A stretch of 64,000 nt of DNA from Sulfurovum sp. FS08-3. Its GTDB lineage: Bacteria; Campylobacterota; Campylobacteria; Campylobacterales; Sulfurovaceae. The notes below the pieces were generated by a model. It ran no database searches, was not told the DNA's origin, and saw only the letters and a list, made by a program, of their open reading frames with translations. The stretch's first letter is position 1. Each line of letters starts with the position of its first letter. Both the position numbers and the translations under genes were made by a program. Below, piece by piece: positions 1-8,400 of this stretch. The stretch is from assembly GCA_000830175.1 (NCBI GenBank), contig JQIS01000009.1, forward strand, positions 260,994 through 324,993. The letters are read 5' to 3'.

Positions 1-678
1 AAAACGATGCTACTTGATGCCTCACAAAAAGAGATAGAACGCAAAAAAATCTATCTTCAAAACCGTCGAGATGAGCTTGAAGAGGAGCATAAAGCCAAAA
101 TTCACGCACTCGAACTTCAATACAATCGTGCTATCAAAGAGGCTCAAGAGGCGTTGAGGGTCAAAGAGTCAAGTGAAGGGCGGCGACACCTCAATAAGGC
201 ACATCAAATCAAATCCAAAAGCCAAAATGAACCTATAGAGCAAGAGAAGATACCGCTCAAAGAGGGCGATAGCATCAAATACCGAAGCCACAAAGGTGAG
301 CTTCTATCGATTCGAGGAGAGAGTGCTACTATCGAGGTGGATGGAATGAAGATGCGTGTAGGGATTAAGGAACTTAAACGCTTTGGCAACGCACCCAAAC
401 CCAAACCATTGTCCCAAAAAGTCGATGTGAGAGTCGAAAAGAGCCAAGCGGGAGTATCGATTAAATTGCTGGGTATGTTTGGCGATGAGGCGATTGAAAA
501 GGTCGATAAATTTATATCCGATGCGTTGGTCAATGGACTAAACGAGGTGCAAATTATCCACGGTACAGGAGGTGGTATCCTCTCTAAGCTTGTGAGTGAG
601 TATCTCAAAAATCATCCCAAAATCCAAAAATTTTACAAAATGCCAGGAAATTTTGGCATTACGATAGTAGAGCTTTAG
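1..678 (+). CDS. mutS2: MutS2 C-terminal part with Smr domain (5' end outside window)
   Basis: The frame is open from the first base of the window, so this is the 3' part of a longer gene. The visible protein starts with a highly charged coiled-coil region (about residues 1-75), continues through a KOW-like stretch, and ends in an Smr domain over the last 75 residues carrying the HGTGGG form of the HGxGxG motif. Smr domains at the end of a MutS-like ATPase define MutS2, which acts on branched DNA or on collided ribosomes. The ATPase core is not in the window. An Smr-only protein is excluded by the open 5' frame and the long charged linker. Confidence 0.88.
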   Translation, partial: KTMLLDASQKEIERKKIYLQNRRDELEEEHKAKIHALELQYNRAIKEAQEALRVKESSEGRRHLNKAHQIKSKSQNEPIEQEKIPLKEGDSIKYRSHKGELLSIRGESATIEVDGMKMRVGIKELKRFGNAPKPKPLSQKVDVRVEKSQAGVSIKLLGMFGDEAIEKVDKFISDALVNGLNEVQIIHGTGGGILSKLVSEYLKNHPKIQKFYKMPGNFGITIVEL

Positions 679-772
679 CTTCTATGAGGCACATTGGGTT
701 GATGAAATGTAAGTGTGTCGTAAAATTGACGATTGATATGCTACAATATAGCAAAAAAAGAGATAGACTCCT

Positions 773-1885
773 ATGAAAAAACTCCTCTTTGTGCTTTGTA
801 TCGCACTGCTTAGTGCCAATGATATTGCTATTGATATGCACCTCTCCAAAACCAAAGCCTATCAAAGCGAAGCGGTGGTATTGGATGTCAATATCTCTCA
901 AATAGACCACTCCAAAGTGATGCTTTTTCGCTTTAGCCCCAAAAAAAGCCCAAAGTATCAATTCTATCAAGTCGATTTTCAAGAAGATAACCGCCACCGC
1001 AATCTCAAACACCGCTACAAGTATCTCATCTATCCTACAAGCAGTGGAAGTGTCGATATTGAATTTGATACAGTACAATCCATTACCGATGAGGGGAAGA
1101 TTGCCTATGCCATTTCGGGCGATAGGGATAATGTCAAGGCTTTAAAAACCCAAGATATTATCCATGAGGTTGCACCGCTTAGGATTGATGTTACGGCTCT
1201 TCCCAAAGGAGTGAAACTTGTAGGGGATTATCGCCTTGAGTATAAGATTGAAAAAACGACGCTCAATGCCTTTGAACCGATTCATATCCGTATAGGTATC
1301 AAAGGAAACGGATTGCCCCTCGAGGCTTTTGATACCATAGAAGAGAGTCCAAGCTACAAACGTTTCAAACAAAAACCTCTCATCAAAAATCATCATCTTC
1401 ACGATAGCACCCAAAGCTCTATTGAGTGGCGTTATGCCCTATCGGCTTCCCAGAGCTTTACGTTGGAGGCGATTGAGATGCAAGCTTTTGACCCCAAAAC
1501 ACACAAGCACTACACGCTCACCGTTCCTCAAACCCCATTTACCATCCATCCTATCAGCCCCGATAAACTCTTAGACAAAGTCGATTATCCCCCCAAAGCA
1601 CAACCCTTTGATTGGGGTTGGCTATGGCTTACGGTGAGCTACATAGGAGTTTTTGTGGCGGGATTTTTGATGCCACGAGACATACTAAAGCGTCTCCAAA
1701 AAGAGGTCACAACGCCTAGCAAACTGGAGCTTGAAATCGCACAAACCCAAACACCCAAAGAGCTACTCGCCTTGCTACTAGCTCAAAACGATAGAAGATT
1801 GGATGCTCTTATTGGGCAATGGAATCAATTGCAAACATCCACCCTCAAAGAGCTTCAAAAGAGGGCATTGGAAGCGATAACTTAA
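773..1885 (+). CDS. BatD-like membrane-anchored protein
   Basis: This 370-residue protein has a signal peptide (about residues 1-15), an extracytoplasmic beta-rich region of about 265 residues, one transmembrane segment near residues 285-305 (WLWLTVSYIGVFVAGFL) and a cytoplasmic helical tail. This layout matches BatD/BatE-type proteins, which usually sit beside BatA/BatB von Willebrand proteins in aerotolerance operons. No such partner is adjacent, so it is isolated here; the missing genes may lie elsewhere. A -10-like TACAAT lies at 742-747, about 26 bases before the ATG. The family call rests on architecture and general resemblance, so a precise role is not assigned. Confidence 0.6.
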   Translation: MKKLLFVLCIALLSANDIAIDMHLSKTKAYQSEAVVLDVNISQIDHSKVMLFRFSPKKSPKYQFYQVDFQEDNRHRNLKHRYKYLIYPTSSGSVDIEFDTVQSITDEGKIAYAISGDRDNVKALKTQDIIHEVAPLRIDVTALPKGVKLVGDYRLEYKIEKTTLNAFEPIHIRIGIKGNGLPLEAFDTIEESPSYKRFKQKPLIKNHHLHDSTQSSIEWRYALSASQSFTLEAIEMQAFDPKTHKHYTLTVPQTPFTIHPISPDKLLDKVDYPPKAQPFDWGWLWLTVSYIGVFVAGFLMPRDILKRLQKEVTTPSKLELEIAQTQTPKELLALLLAQNDRRLDALIGQWNQLQTSTLKELQKRALEAIT

Positions 1886-1951
1886 TCCAAAGCTCGTATG
1901 AATTTATAAAAATATGCTAAAATAGAGCTACTATTTAACGAGAGGTTTGAT

Positions 1952-2401
1952 ATGGAGATAGAGCAACTAAAAAACATTGTCGATTGGGGTGTGATTGGGG
2001 TTTTGATACTCCTTAGTGTGATTACTTTGGCGGTTACGATTGAGAGAATTTTATTTTTTCGTGCTGTTGATTTGCGTATCTATCGCCACAAGCTTACGCT
2101 CGAACTTGACCTTACCAATCGTTTGGGAGTTTTGGCATCCATCGGGTCAAATGCACCCTATATTGGACTATTGGGGACGGTATTGGCAATTATTATGACC
2201 TTTTATATCATCGGAGACAAAGCGGGGGCGATAGAGAGTGCACAGGTGATGAAATCTTTGGCACTTGCACTCAAAGCTACCGCTATGGGGCTAGTCGTAG
2301 CCATCCCCGCAACGGTGATTTACAATATCTTTTTGACCAAAGTCGATAGGCTATTAGCCAAATGGGAAATTGAGCAAGATGAGAGAGGCAGATACAAATA
2401 A
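1952..2401 (+). CDS. exbB: ExbB/TolQ-family proton channel subunit
   Basis: The 149-residue protein has three hydrophobic segments (about residues 12-32, 68-90 and 103-128) and the family's glycine-rich third-helix region (IGLLGTV followed by ALKATAMGLVVAIPA). MotA/TolQ/ExbB proteins form proton channels that energise outer-membrane processes through ExbD/TolR and TonB/TolA. The short length fits the small ExbB of Helicobacter-type tonB systems better than TolQ, which is longer. Its stop codon overlaps the exbD start by one base (TAATG), implying translational coupling. A possible -10 (TAAAAT) lies at 1918-1923. Confidence 0.88.
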   Translation: MEIEQLKNIVDWGVIGVLILLSVITLAVTIERILFFRAVDLRIYRHKLTLELDLTNRLGVLASIGSNAPYIGLLGTVLAIIMTFYIIGDKAGAIESAQVMKSLALALKATAMGLVVAIPATVIYNIFLTKVDRLLAKWEIEQDERGRYK

Positions 2402-2793
2402 TGAGACACACCAGAGAGCGATTTGACAAGATTAATGTCGTTCCTTTTATTGATATTGTTTTGGTGTTGCTTGTAATCGTCCTTACGACAGCTACGTTTA
2501 TCAACCAAAAACATATCGATATAGAGATTCCTCATGCCTCAGGAGCTACCGATACCAAAGTAAAAAAATCGATTCATCTCTCTATCGATGCGAGTGGCAA
2601 GTACTTTTACGACAAAAAAGAGATGATCAAGGAGGCACTCAAAGCCAAACTTATGAAGCTTGACAACCAAAAAGATACCATCTCACTCGCAACGCACAGC
2701 AAAACCCCCTTTGAAGATTTTTTATTTGTGATTGATATACTCAAAACCAAAAAGTTTGAAAATATTTCCGTCCTCACCCAAAAGAGTGATTAA
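2401..2793 (+). CDS. exbD: ExbD/TolR-family channel partner
   Basis: This 130-residue protein has a short cytoplasmic N-terminus, one transmembrane helix (about residues 11-33) with the conserved aspartate in FIDIVLVLL, and a periplasmic domain. The aspartate is the proton-carrying residue in ExbD/TolR. It is coupled to exbB upstream. No tonB or tolA follows: the next gene is convergent on the other strand. The pair may therefore serve a TonB encoded elsewhere, or the TolB-Pal proteins encoded near 17.4-19.1 kb, which also lack adjacent TolQRA; the sequence does not decide this. Confidence 0.88.
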   Translation: MRHTRERFDKINVVPFIDIVLVLLVIVLTTATFINQKHIDIEIPHASGATDTKVKKSIHLSIDASGKYFYDKKEMIKEALKAKLMKLDNQKDTISLATHSKTPFEDFLFVIDILKTKKFENISVLTQKSD

Positions 2794-2807
2794 CGTTTTG
2801 ATAAAGA

Positions 2808-4388
2808 CTATTTTTTACCAATCATCAAACGATGGGTTGCTTTGGCTTGTTCTTTGAGTTTGATCCAAAACTCTCTTTTTTGATAGGCTCTTAAATGGCG
2901 TATGTAGCCTACTTTTGTCGCCTCTTGGAGGTTTTGAAGAAGCGTTGGAACAAGGGTTTGTTCGATATTGTAGATGCGATTGGGGTGTAGATTGATAGGG
3001 ATGAGTGGGGTTATCTCTAGCTCTTTTTGAACCACCTCTAGGGCTTGTTGGATGTTTTGTTCTTTGAGCGTTTTGGGGTTTTGGATATCAAAGGGAGGAT
3101 TCCACTCTTTTTGGGGTGAAATTTTATCAATCTGATTGAGTACTCCTATGATGATGGGTTTACGCAGTTTGGGGTGAGCGTGATAGTAGTGCGTGATAGC
3201 ATCCAACAACGCTTTGTCGCTCTCTCTAGCGGCATTGGTGGCAAGAAGTACCCATACGATTATATCACTTTTTACAATCTCTTCAAGTAGCGTCTTTGGG
3301 TTGCTTGATGCACCGTAGCCTTGAGTATCGATAAGTAGGGCTTGAGTGGTTTCATCTATGGCGTAGGGGTAGGCACTCGTAGGTGTTTGGGTCGATAGTG
3401 CATCGACAAAGGCTTTGGGTTTGCCTAGTAGGGCATTGATGAGACTCGATTTGCCACTATTGATCTCTCCTATCACGGTAATTCTAAGGGGCGATGGGGG
3501 AGGAGGTGGAGTCGGAGAGGTATCGTTTGGGATGGGTTCAAAGGCATTGAGCGTAATATTATGCCCATAGAGGTCGATACTGTAACGTGCTACTTCCAAA
3601 ATATAAAAATCAACCATCCACCTCAAAAGCTCCTCTTTGGAGTAGGAGAAGAGTTTGTTGGTGATGTGGTCTTTGACCTCTGAGAGAATTGAACCAATGG
3701 GATTGGCAATCAAGCGTCCTACACGATAACTCGCATGGGCATCGTTGAAAAAATCGACCACTTTGGGGACTTTTAAAAAGTGATTGATGGTGATACGGTG
3801 CGAAAAGGGGATTTTTTCGATAAGTTCTTTGCGTATATCATGGACGACAAGTTCGCTGATTTTGAGCAGATGGGGCAAACTCACCTCAAGGGCGGGATTG
3901 GGACTATCGGGATAGTAGTACGAGGCGACTTTTTGGGTGGTTTGGATACCTACATCAAGGAGTCTATTGGGGAGTGTTTGATTAAAAGCGATGGAGCTTT
4001 TGTCAATTGCTTTGGCAAAGGTTTGCATTTGCTCAAAAACTTCATCGTCTCTATTATCCCACGTATCGTTTGGGGTGACTTGGGGTTTGTCTTTGAATAT
4101 CTCGTAGTGTTTGTTGCCAAAAATCAAAAAGTTGATCTTGACAAGCGCCAAAATACCCACCACCATCAAAAGCCAATAGATAAGCCACTGCTTCTCATAG
4201 AGATACCACAACCCAAAAATAAACACAAACACAAAAGGGGTAAACATTAAAATAATCGGCAAAATCAAAAAAAACTTCCCAAAAAGCGTTGTTTTCAAAA
4301 TGGACTCCTTGGTATAACGATAATCTTGGAAGATATTATAGCCAAAGAGCGATTGGGTTTGCTTTTGTATTGTATTTAGCGATACCAA
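2808..4388 (-). CDS. Membrane-associated GTPase (dynamin-like / YfjP type)
   Basis: The 526-residue protein carries hydrophobic segments near residues 38-90, a helical middle, and then a GTPase domain. G1 is GEINSGKSSL near residue 305, G3 is DTQG (normally DTPG) near 352, and G4 is NQID near 418. A proline run precedes the G domain. The layout resembles bacterial dynamin-like or YfjP/Era-like GTPases that act on membranes or septation; the substrate is unknown. It is convergent with exbD and lies downstream of the AAA remnant and Zorya genes on the same strand. It could belong to the accessory island or be a resident gene at its edge. Confidence 0.75.
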   Translation of the reverse strand: MVSLNTIQKQTQSLFGYNIFQDYRYTKESILKTTLFGKFFLILPIILMFTPFVFVFIFGLWYLYEKQWLIYWLLMVVGILALVKINFLIFGNKHYEIFKDKPQVTPNDTWDNRDDEVFEQMQTFAKAIDKSSIAFNQTLPNRLLDVGIQTTQKVASYYYPDSPNPALEVSLPHLLKISELVVHDIRKELIEKIPFSHRITINHFLKVPKVVDFFNDAHASYRVGRLIANPIGSILSEVKDHITNKLFSYSKEELLRWMVDFYILEVARYSIDLYGHNITLNAFEPIPNDTSPTPPPPPSPLRITVIGEINSGKSSLINALLGKPKAFVDALSTQTPTSAYPYAIDETTQALLIDTQGYGASSNPKTLLEEIVKSDIIVWVLLATNAARESDKALLDAITHYYHAHPKLRKPIIIGVLNQIDKISPQKEWNPPFDIQNPKTLKEQNIQQALEVVQKELEITPLIPINLHPNRIYNIEQTLVPTLLQNLQEATKVGYIRHLRAYQKREFWIKLKEQAKATHRLMIGKK

Positions 4389-4396
4389 AAAGTAGT

Positions 4397-4783
4397 CTAT
4401 CTCCCCGATAGGTAATCAATCTCTCCTTTAAGTCGATTGTCAATATCGCTACGCATTATCCAATCCCTAAAAATCGGCACTCGGTAGCTGTAGGTATCGC
4501 CTCTTTTTTTGATAATGTATCCGATACGCAGTCGTGCCAATGATTTGTCTAGTTCGTTACTGTTGATAGATAGGTTGTGTTTGGCAATGAAGCCTTGCAA
4601 AAAGGCATCGTCAAAACTCTCTTGAACGATGGTGCTATAGACTACGACTCTATCGATCCACTGCTCTTTTGGGTCTTTGGATATGTCATTCCAGTCTTGG
4701 AACGATTCGAGGAGTTTTGGGCTTTTGAGTGCGTTGGTGATGTCGTCATGTGTGATGATTTTTTGGGTATTTTTGATACCCCT
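4397..4783 (-). pseudogene. C-terminal remnant of an AAA/STAND-type ATPase
   Basis: An open frame of 128 codons runs up to two consecutive in-frame stops (TAA and TAG at 4784-4789), with no plausible start near its beginning. The translated fragment contains an alpha-helical lid-like part and a winged-helix-like end with the pattern LRIGYIIKKRGDTYSYRVP followed by IFRDWI. That pattern is typical of the C-terminus of archaeal-type AAA ATPases of the STAND group. Walker A and B motifs are missing, so the N-terminal 60-70 percent of the gene is gone. A 67-residue reading from 4600 is only an internal piece. It lies just downstream of zorE on the same strand and suggests earlier deletion in this island. 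Confidence 0.6.
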
Positions 4784-4887
4784 CTATTATAAGCTGACAC
4801 ATCCACACTTTTTTGACCTATATAATATCGTACTATAGTTTTGTAAAGTTTGAGTTTTCTAGAAATATAAAGAGTCAATTGTTATTT

Positions 4888-5729
4888 TTAGTTTGATATA
4901 TTTTTAAGTTTCAAAAATTCTTGATATCCATTCATTGATTTGATTCTTGCGTGATAACCATCTATATTAGCATGACACTCAATACATAAAACCTTTAAAT
5001 TGTCTTCACTATTATTTGTTTTATCTCCATTTTGATGATGGGTATGGATAAACTTTTTCTTATCATCGGTGTTAGGTCTCCATCCGCATCCCTGGCATAT
5101 ATAGTCGTATTTTGTTTTAATTTGATTGGAAATTTGTGTCCATTGGTGAGAGTAGACATTGAATTTGGCATCTTCACCTTTTTCCATAGAGGAGGTGTCA
5201 AAATCAAAAAAGCTACTATTACTTTCATGAAATTTTTTTAAATCAAAATTTTCTACATCATCATTTGAGGTATATTGTTTATTCAAAGCCTTGGAAAGGC
5301 AATTTTTACATATATTTAACTTTTGATTGTCTCTCTCTTGTAAAAAATTACCATAAAAATCACTAAATGTATAAAAAATATACCGTCATCTCGATTGTTG
5401 ATTTTGTATCGATATTTTCTTCCTGAGTTAAACATATTCGAAATAGTACTGCATTTATAAATATGATATTTGGGTAAATCTTCTTTTTGGATGGAGTTCA
5501 AGTGATTTTTATCTATCTCTTTAGTGGCAATATACAAATTAACTCTAACGAGTGTACCATCAGATAATAAATCAAAAAGTTCACCCTTACTATTAACAAA
5601 AATATCCGAAATACTTTCAATATTTTTACCCCGAGTCTCTAGTAGTTTTTTGGCTTGTGCTAACTTTTCATTGGTAATTGATTGTACAGCATCTAAAAAA
5701 GTTTGAAAATTTGCAAAGGTGAGTGCCAT
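4888..5729 (-). pseudogene. zorE: ZorE-like HNH nuclease gene split by a one-base frameshift
   Basis: Two abutting frames together read as one protein of about 280 residues. The first (from ATG 5729) runs to a stop at 5316. The second contains CKNC, CQGC, an HTHH...N...N core and CIEC, which is a Cys-flanked HNH nuclease. Adding one A to the A6 run at 5373-5378 (T on the coding strand) joins DGIFF to YTFSDFYG without a stop. An HNH nuclease directly after ZorA and ZorB is the effector ZorE of type II Zorya. The start lies one base after the zorB stop. As written the product is truncated before the HNH domain. Sequencing error, decay or phase variation are all possible. Confidence 0.75.
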
Positions 5730-5730
5730 C

Positions 5731-6483
5731 TTAGGATGCTTCTAAAATCTTATATATTTTTTCTTCTGTTTTCATTTGGACTTTAAACTCAACTCGTCTT
5801 GATTTGTTATCATCAGGAGTGTTGGTATCGTTCATAAACTTTAATTTTGAAAATGCCATTCCATTTGCTCGAAAGTGTTTTTCTAACCATTTTTTATTTT
5901 GATTAATTGTTATATTATCAATCGTATAGCAGTACGATAAGACATTATTCGCTCGTGATTGTGAGAGTGTCATATTGTTTAGATAGATGTCATCCGATGA
6001 AATTTTTTGACTCCAACTATTGGAGGTATGCCCCTCAATTCTAATTTCATCAATCTCATTTTGATATTTATCAGATGCGAGAATTTTTATATAACGAGGA
6101 AAAAAATCATCCAAAATAGCCTGAAAATCTTTTTTGAGAAGAGCCTCTCCATTATCAAAAAGTACAGTAGGAGAGTGAAAAACAATGATATTATCTTGTG
6201 TTATTTCAGCTTCCCATTTATTTAAATTTTTAGAAAACTCTTGATGCAAATCTTCATTGAGTTCTGTTTTATCTTTGTTATAGGTAATTGCAATATTTTT
6301 AATCCTCTTTTTGGCTTTTTCTGCCTCTTGCATTAAAACTTTTAGTTTTTTATTACTCTCTTCCACCTTGTCCTTATCGTTTTGTACTTGAATCATAAAA
6401 CTAATTGCAATAAACATAAAAATCATCATAAGCCCCGACATCATATCGGAGATGCTCATCCATTCACTATCAGAAGCTTTCAT
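5731..6483 (-). CDS. zorB: Zorya ZorB, MotB/OmpA-like stator protein
   Basis: The 250-residue protein has one N-terminal transmembrane helix (about residues 14-32) preceded by WMSISDMM, where Asp13 is in the position of the ion-binding aspartate of MotB-like stators. A charged linker follows, and then an OmpA-like peptidoglycan-binding domain (IRIEGHTSN near residues 145-155, then LSQSRANNVL). ZorB anchors the ZorA5B2 ion-driven motor to the cell wall in Zorya anti-phage defence. Its ATG overlaps the end of zorA by four bases (ATGA), and zorE follows after one base. Flagellar MotB is excluded by the zorA partner and the HNH gene. Confidence 0.88.
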   Translation of the reverse strand: MKASDSEWMSISDMMSGLMMIFMFIAISFMIQVQNDKDKVEESNKKLKVLMQEAEKAKKRIKNIAITYNKDKTELNEDLHQEFSKNLNKWEAEITQDNIIVFHSPTVLFDNGEALLKKDFQAILDDFFPRYIKILASDKYQNEIDEIRIEGHTSNSWSQKISSDDIYLNNMTLSQSRANNVLSYCYTIDNITINQNKKWLEKHFRANGMAFSKLKFMNDTNTPDDNKSRRVEFKVQMKTEEKIYKILEAS

Positions 6484-7802
6484 TGTCTAATGCCATTTTT
6501 ATAATTATCCATAATATCTTTATAATCTTTTTGAAAATTATTGGTCAAAGAGGTTAATCCGCTATTAAGCGACTCAAGTGAAACTTTTAATGCTTTGGGT
6601 ATCTCTTCTCCTAGATTTTTAAAGTGATTTGAAATAAGCTCCAACTCTTTTTTATTTTTTTCAAAACTGCTCGTTAAGTCGTTAAAATTAGATTTAATTT
6701 CTGTTGTTTTTAGTTTAATATCATTGGCTATTTTAGATGTTATTTCGGTAGCATTATCCAATTGTTTAGTATTCTCTTTTTTGATATGTTCACTTAAATC
6801 ACTAAATTCTTCTTTTGTTTTTGAAATATTGGTAGTAATGGTTGCAAACATATTTTCAGCACTACTGCTCAGAGTTGCATATGTTTGAAGATGTTGTGTG
6901 AGGTTTTGTATCTGTCTATCATAAACATCAATAATACGCTTTAACTCTCCATATACATTTAAGACTTCTTTGTTTTTGGAGGATATGACCTCTAAACTCT
7001 CTTTTGATTTTTCAATTGAAGTGGTCGATAACTCTAGTTTTTCATCTAAGGTTTCAATATGGGTTTTATAATTCTCTTGCCATTTTAATAGATTAATCAC
7101 GGCTTCATTAAGTTGTACAAAGTTATCACCAAAAGAGCTTTGTAACTCTTGGTTAAACTCTTTGATAACGGTTTCTAATGCTTTCATAATCTCTTCTGTT
7201 GCCCCTTTTGAGAGCTTTTCAATGGCAATTTCAAGGGAATTATTCATCTTTTCAAAATTTGTATCCAATATAGAGATGAGTTTTTGATTTTCTTGATTTG
7301 AGTTCGTTTTTAGTTCATCTATGGCAACAGCCACTTTTTTGGTCTCTTCTCTTGTATCTGTTTGTACTATACGCAATCGTTCAAGCTCACCAATAATTTT
7401 ATCGGTCTCTTGTGTTTGATTAAGCTTTTCAAGATGATTTAGTTTGTCAGATATCTCTTTCAAAAGATTCTCTTGATTATTTTCATCATCTATATTTTTA
7501 TAGAGCGTTTTTTGAATAATTGCCAAAACAAGAGCTGTACCCATAGCAACAATCGAAGTAAAAAAAGCAGTTTTCAATCCAACTAAAATATTACTGACAC
7601 TGTTTTTTATGTCAACTTCATTAAAGTCTTGTAAGCCCATAAAGATACCAATAAATGTACCCAATACTCCCAAACTAACAATTTGACTTTTTAAATCTTT
7701 TTTAAAGACTACATCAATCAATGCTAATATCCCAATAATTACAACTATCGCTAGATTAATATCACTTTCTAGCATACTTAGCAACTTCTCAAAGTCATTC
7801 AT
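6480..7802 (-). CDS. zorA: Zorya ZorA, MotA-like motor subunit with long coiled-coil tail
   Basis: The N-terminal 100 residues hold three hydrophobic segments, including SLGVLGTFIGIFMGLQDF and GLKTAFFTSIVAMGTAL, which are the ZorA form of the MotA/ExbB channel. After about residue 105 comes a 330-residue coiled coil rich in E, K, N and Q. In Zorya this is the cytoplasmic tail thought to pass a signal from phage-perturbed envelope to the effectors. The gene is first in a tight zorA-zorB-zorE operon. The region is visibly more AT-rich than its neighbours, consistent with acquisition. No clear promoter was found in the 70 bases upstream. Confidence 0.88.
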   Translation of the reverse strand: MNDFEKLLSMLESDINLAIVVIIGILALIDVVFKKDLKSQIVSLGVLGTFIGIFMGLQDFNEVDIKNSVSNILVGLKTAFFTSIVAMGTALVLAIIQKTLYKNIDDENNQENLLKEISDKLNHLEKLNQTQETDKIIGELERLRIVQTDTREETKKVAVAIDELKTNSNQENQKLISILDTNFEKMNNSLEIAIEKLSKGATEEIMKALETVIKEFNQELQSSFGDNFVQLNEAVINLLKWQENYKTHIETLDEKLELSTTSIEKSKESLEVISSKNKEVLNVYGELKRIIDVYDRQIQNLTQHLQTYATLSSSAENMFATITTNISKTKEEFSDLSEHIKKENTKQLDNATEITSKIANDIKLKTTEIKSNFNDLTSSFEKNKKELELISNHFKNLGEEIPKALKVSLESLNSGLTSLTNNFQKDYKDIMDNYKNGIRQ

Positions 7803-7871
7803 TTATTTTTTACCTTATTACAATCTGACCTACATACTCAAAAAAATCTGTCAAAACAAGGGGCATACGAC

Positions 7872-8000
7872 TCATAAAGTAATACCCATTGTCAGTATTC
7901 TAGCATCCAAACTTGAAAGTTCAAAAAACACCTTATAAGGAGTCTTGCATCCCAAGCACTTTCTAGGTCTACGGTTAAGCCTATCGACTGCTTTCAAAGC
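7872..8000 (-). pseudogene. IS30-family transposase C-terminal remnant
   Basis: A 42-codon frame between a stop at 8001-8003 and its own stop at 7872 reads ALKAVDRLNRRPRKCLG, then CKTPYKVFFEL. This is the conserved C-terminal end of IS30-type transposases (NxRPRKxLGxKTPxEvF). No start codon, DDE core or terminal inverted repeat is visible nearby, so only the last piece of the element survives. It sits directly upstream of zorA and may mark how the island arrived or was rearranged. Confidence 0.75.
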
Positions 8001-8042
8001 TCATTGGATACGATGGCTTTGCCCTCCTCTAGTAGTGGTAGC

Positions 8043-8213
8043 TCAAGCACCACTTCCAATTTTTGGGAGAAGTCTAATATTCCATCTTCTATCTCTCGTC
8101 ACTTCGTAGGATATTTTAACTTTAAGTTCTTTTTTAGTGTACCGTGTTTTCTGTTTTGTGTTGTAGTATATCAAGAACTTATTTAAATCTTCGTTGAACT
8201 CATCTATATTTTT
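8043..8213 (-). pseudogene. Possible integrase-core transposase remnant
   Basis: A 56-codon open stretch bounded by stops (TAA at 8214-8216 and TGA at 8043-8045) starts with IDEFNEDLNKFLIYYNTKQK. This resembles the D/E-F-N...YL.YYNT region near the C-terminus of integrase-core transposases such as IS481 members. The rest (KKELKVKISYEVTRDRRW) is not typical, so the fragment may be a fusion or further decayed. No start codon is present. Together with the IS30 remnant it fills the interval between zorA and the small secreted ORF, where I see no intact gene. Confidence 0.4.
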
Positions 8214-8239
8214 TTACCCTGCCGCTTAAATAGTTTCAT

Positions 8240-8389
8240 TTACTCATTATGAAGCTCTAACATCGCAACCTTTAAATTGGCGATATCATCGTAGCTTTCG
8301 TCGTTGGGGACAAGTGGTGGATGGGTGGGGGAGGCGAAGAGGGTGGAGAGTAGCACAAGGGAGAGGATGAGATATCGGATGGGATTCAT
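8240..8389 (-). CDS. Small hypothetical secreted peptide or truncated N-terminus
   Basis: Starting at the ATG at 8389 the frame gives 49 residues: a clear signal peptide (about residues 1-20, RYLILSLVLLSTLFAS) followed by a short polar segment ending in LELHNE and a stop. I do not recognise a family. The length and position next to transposase remnants suggest the N-terminal stub of a longer exported protein, but a genuine small exported peptide is possible. A longer reading from 8467 runs through the palindromic repeat and is unlikely to be real. Confidence 0.35.
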   Translation of the reverse strand: MNPIRYLILSLVLLSTLFASPTHPPLVPNDESYDDIANLKVAMLELHNE

Positions 8390-8400
8390 GGGGTTGCCTT

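Noticed and set aside
4642-4878. Minus-strand 78-residue reading upstream of the AAA remnant
   Set aside because: It is in a different frame from the recognisable winged-helix translation and looks like a frame shadow.
8004-8186. Plus-strand 60-residue reading in the zorA upstream region
   Set aside because: It is antisense to the transposase remnants, serine-rich and without a start signal or known family.
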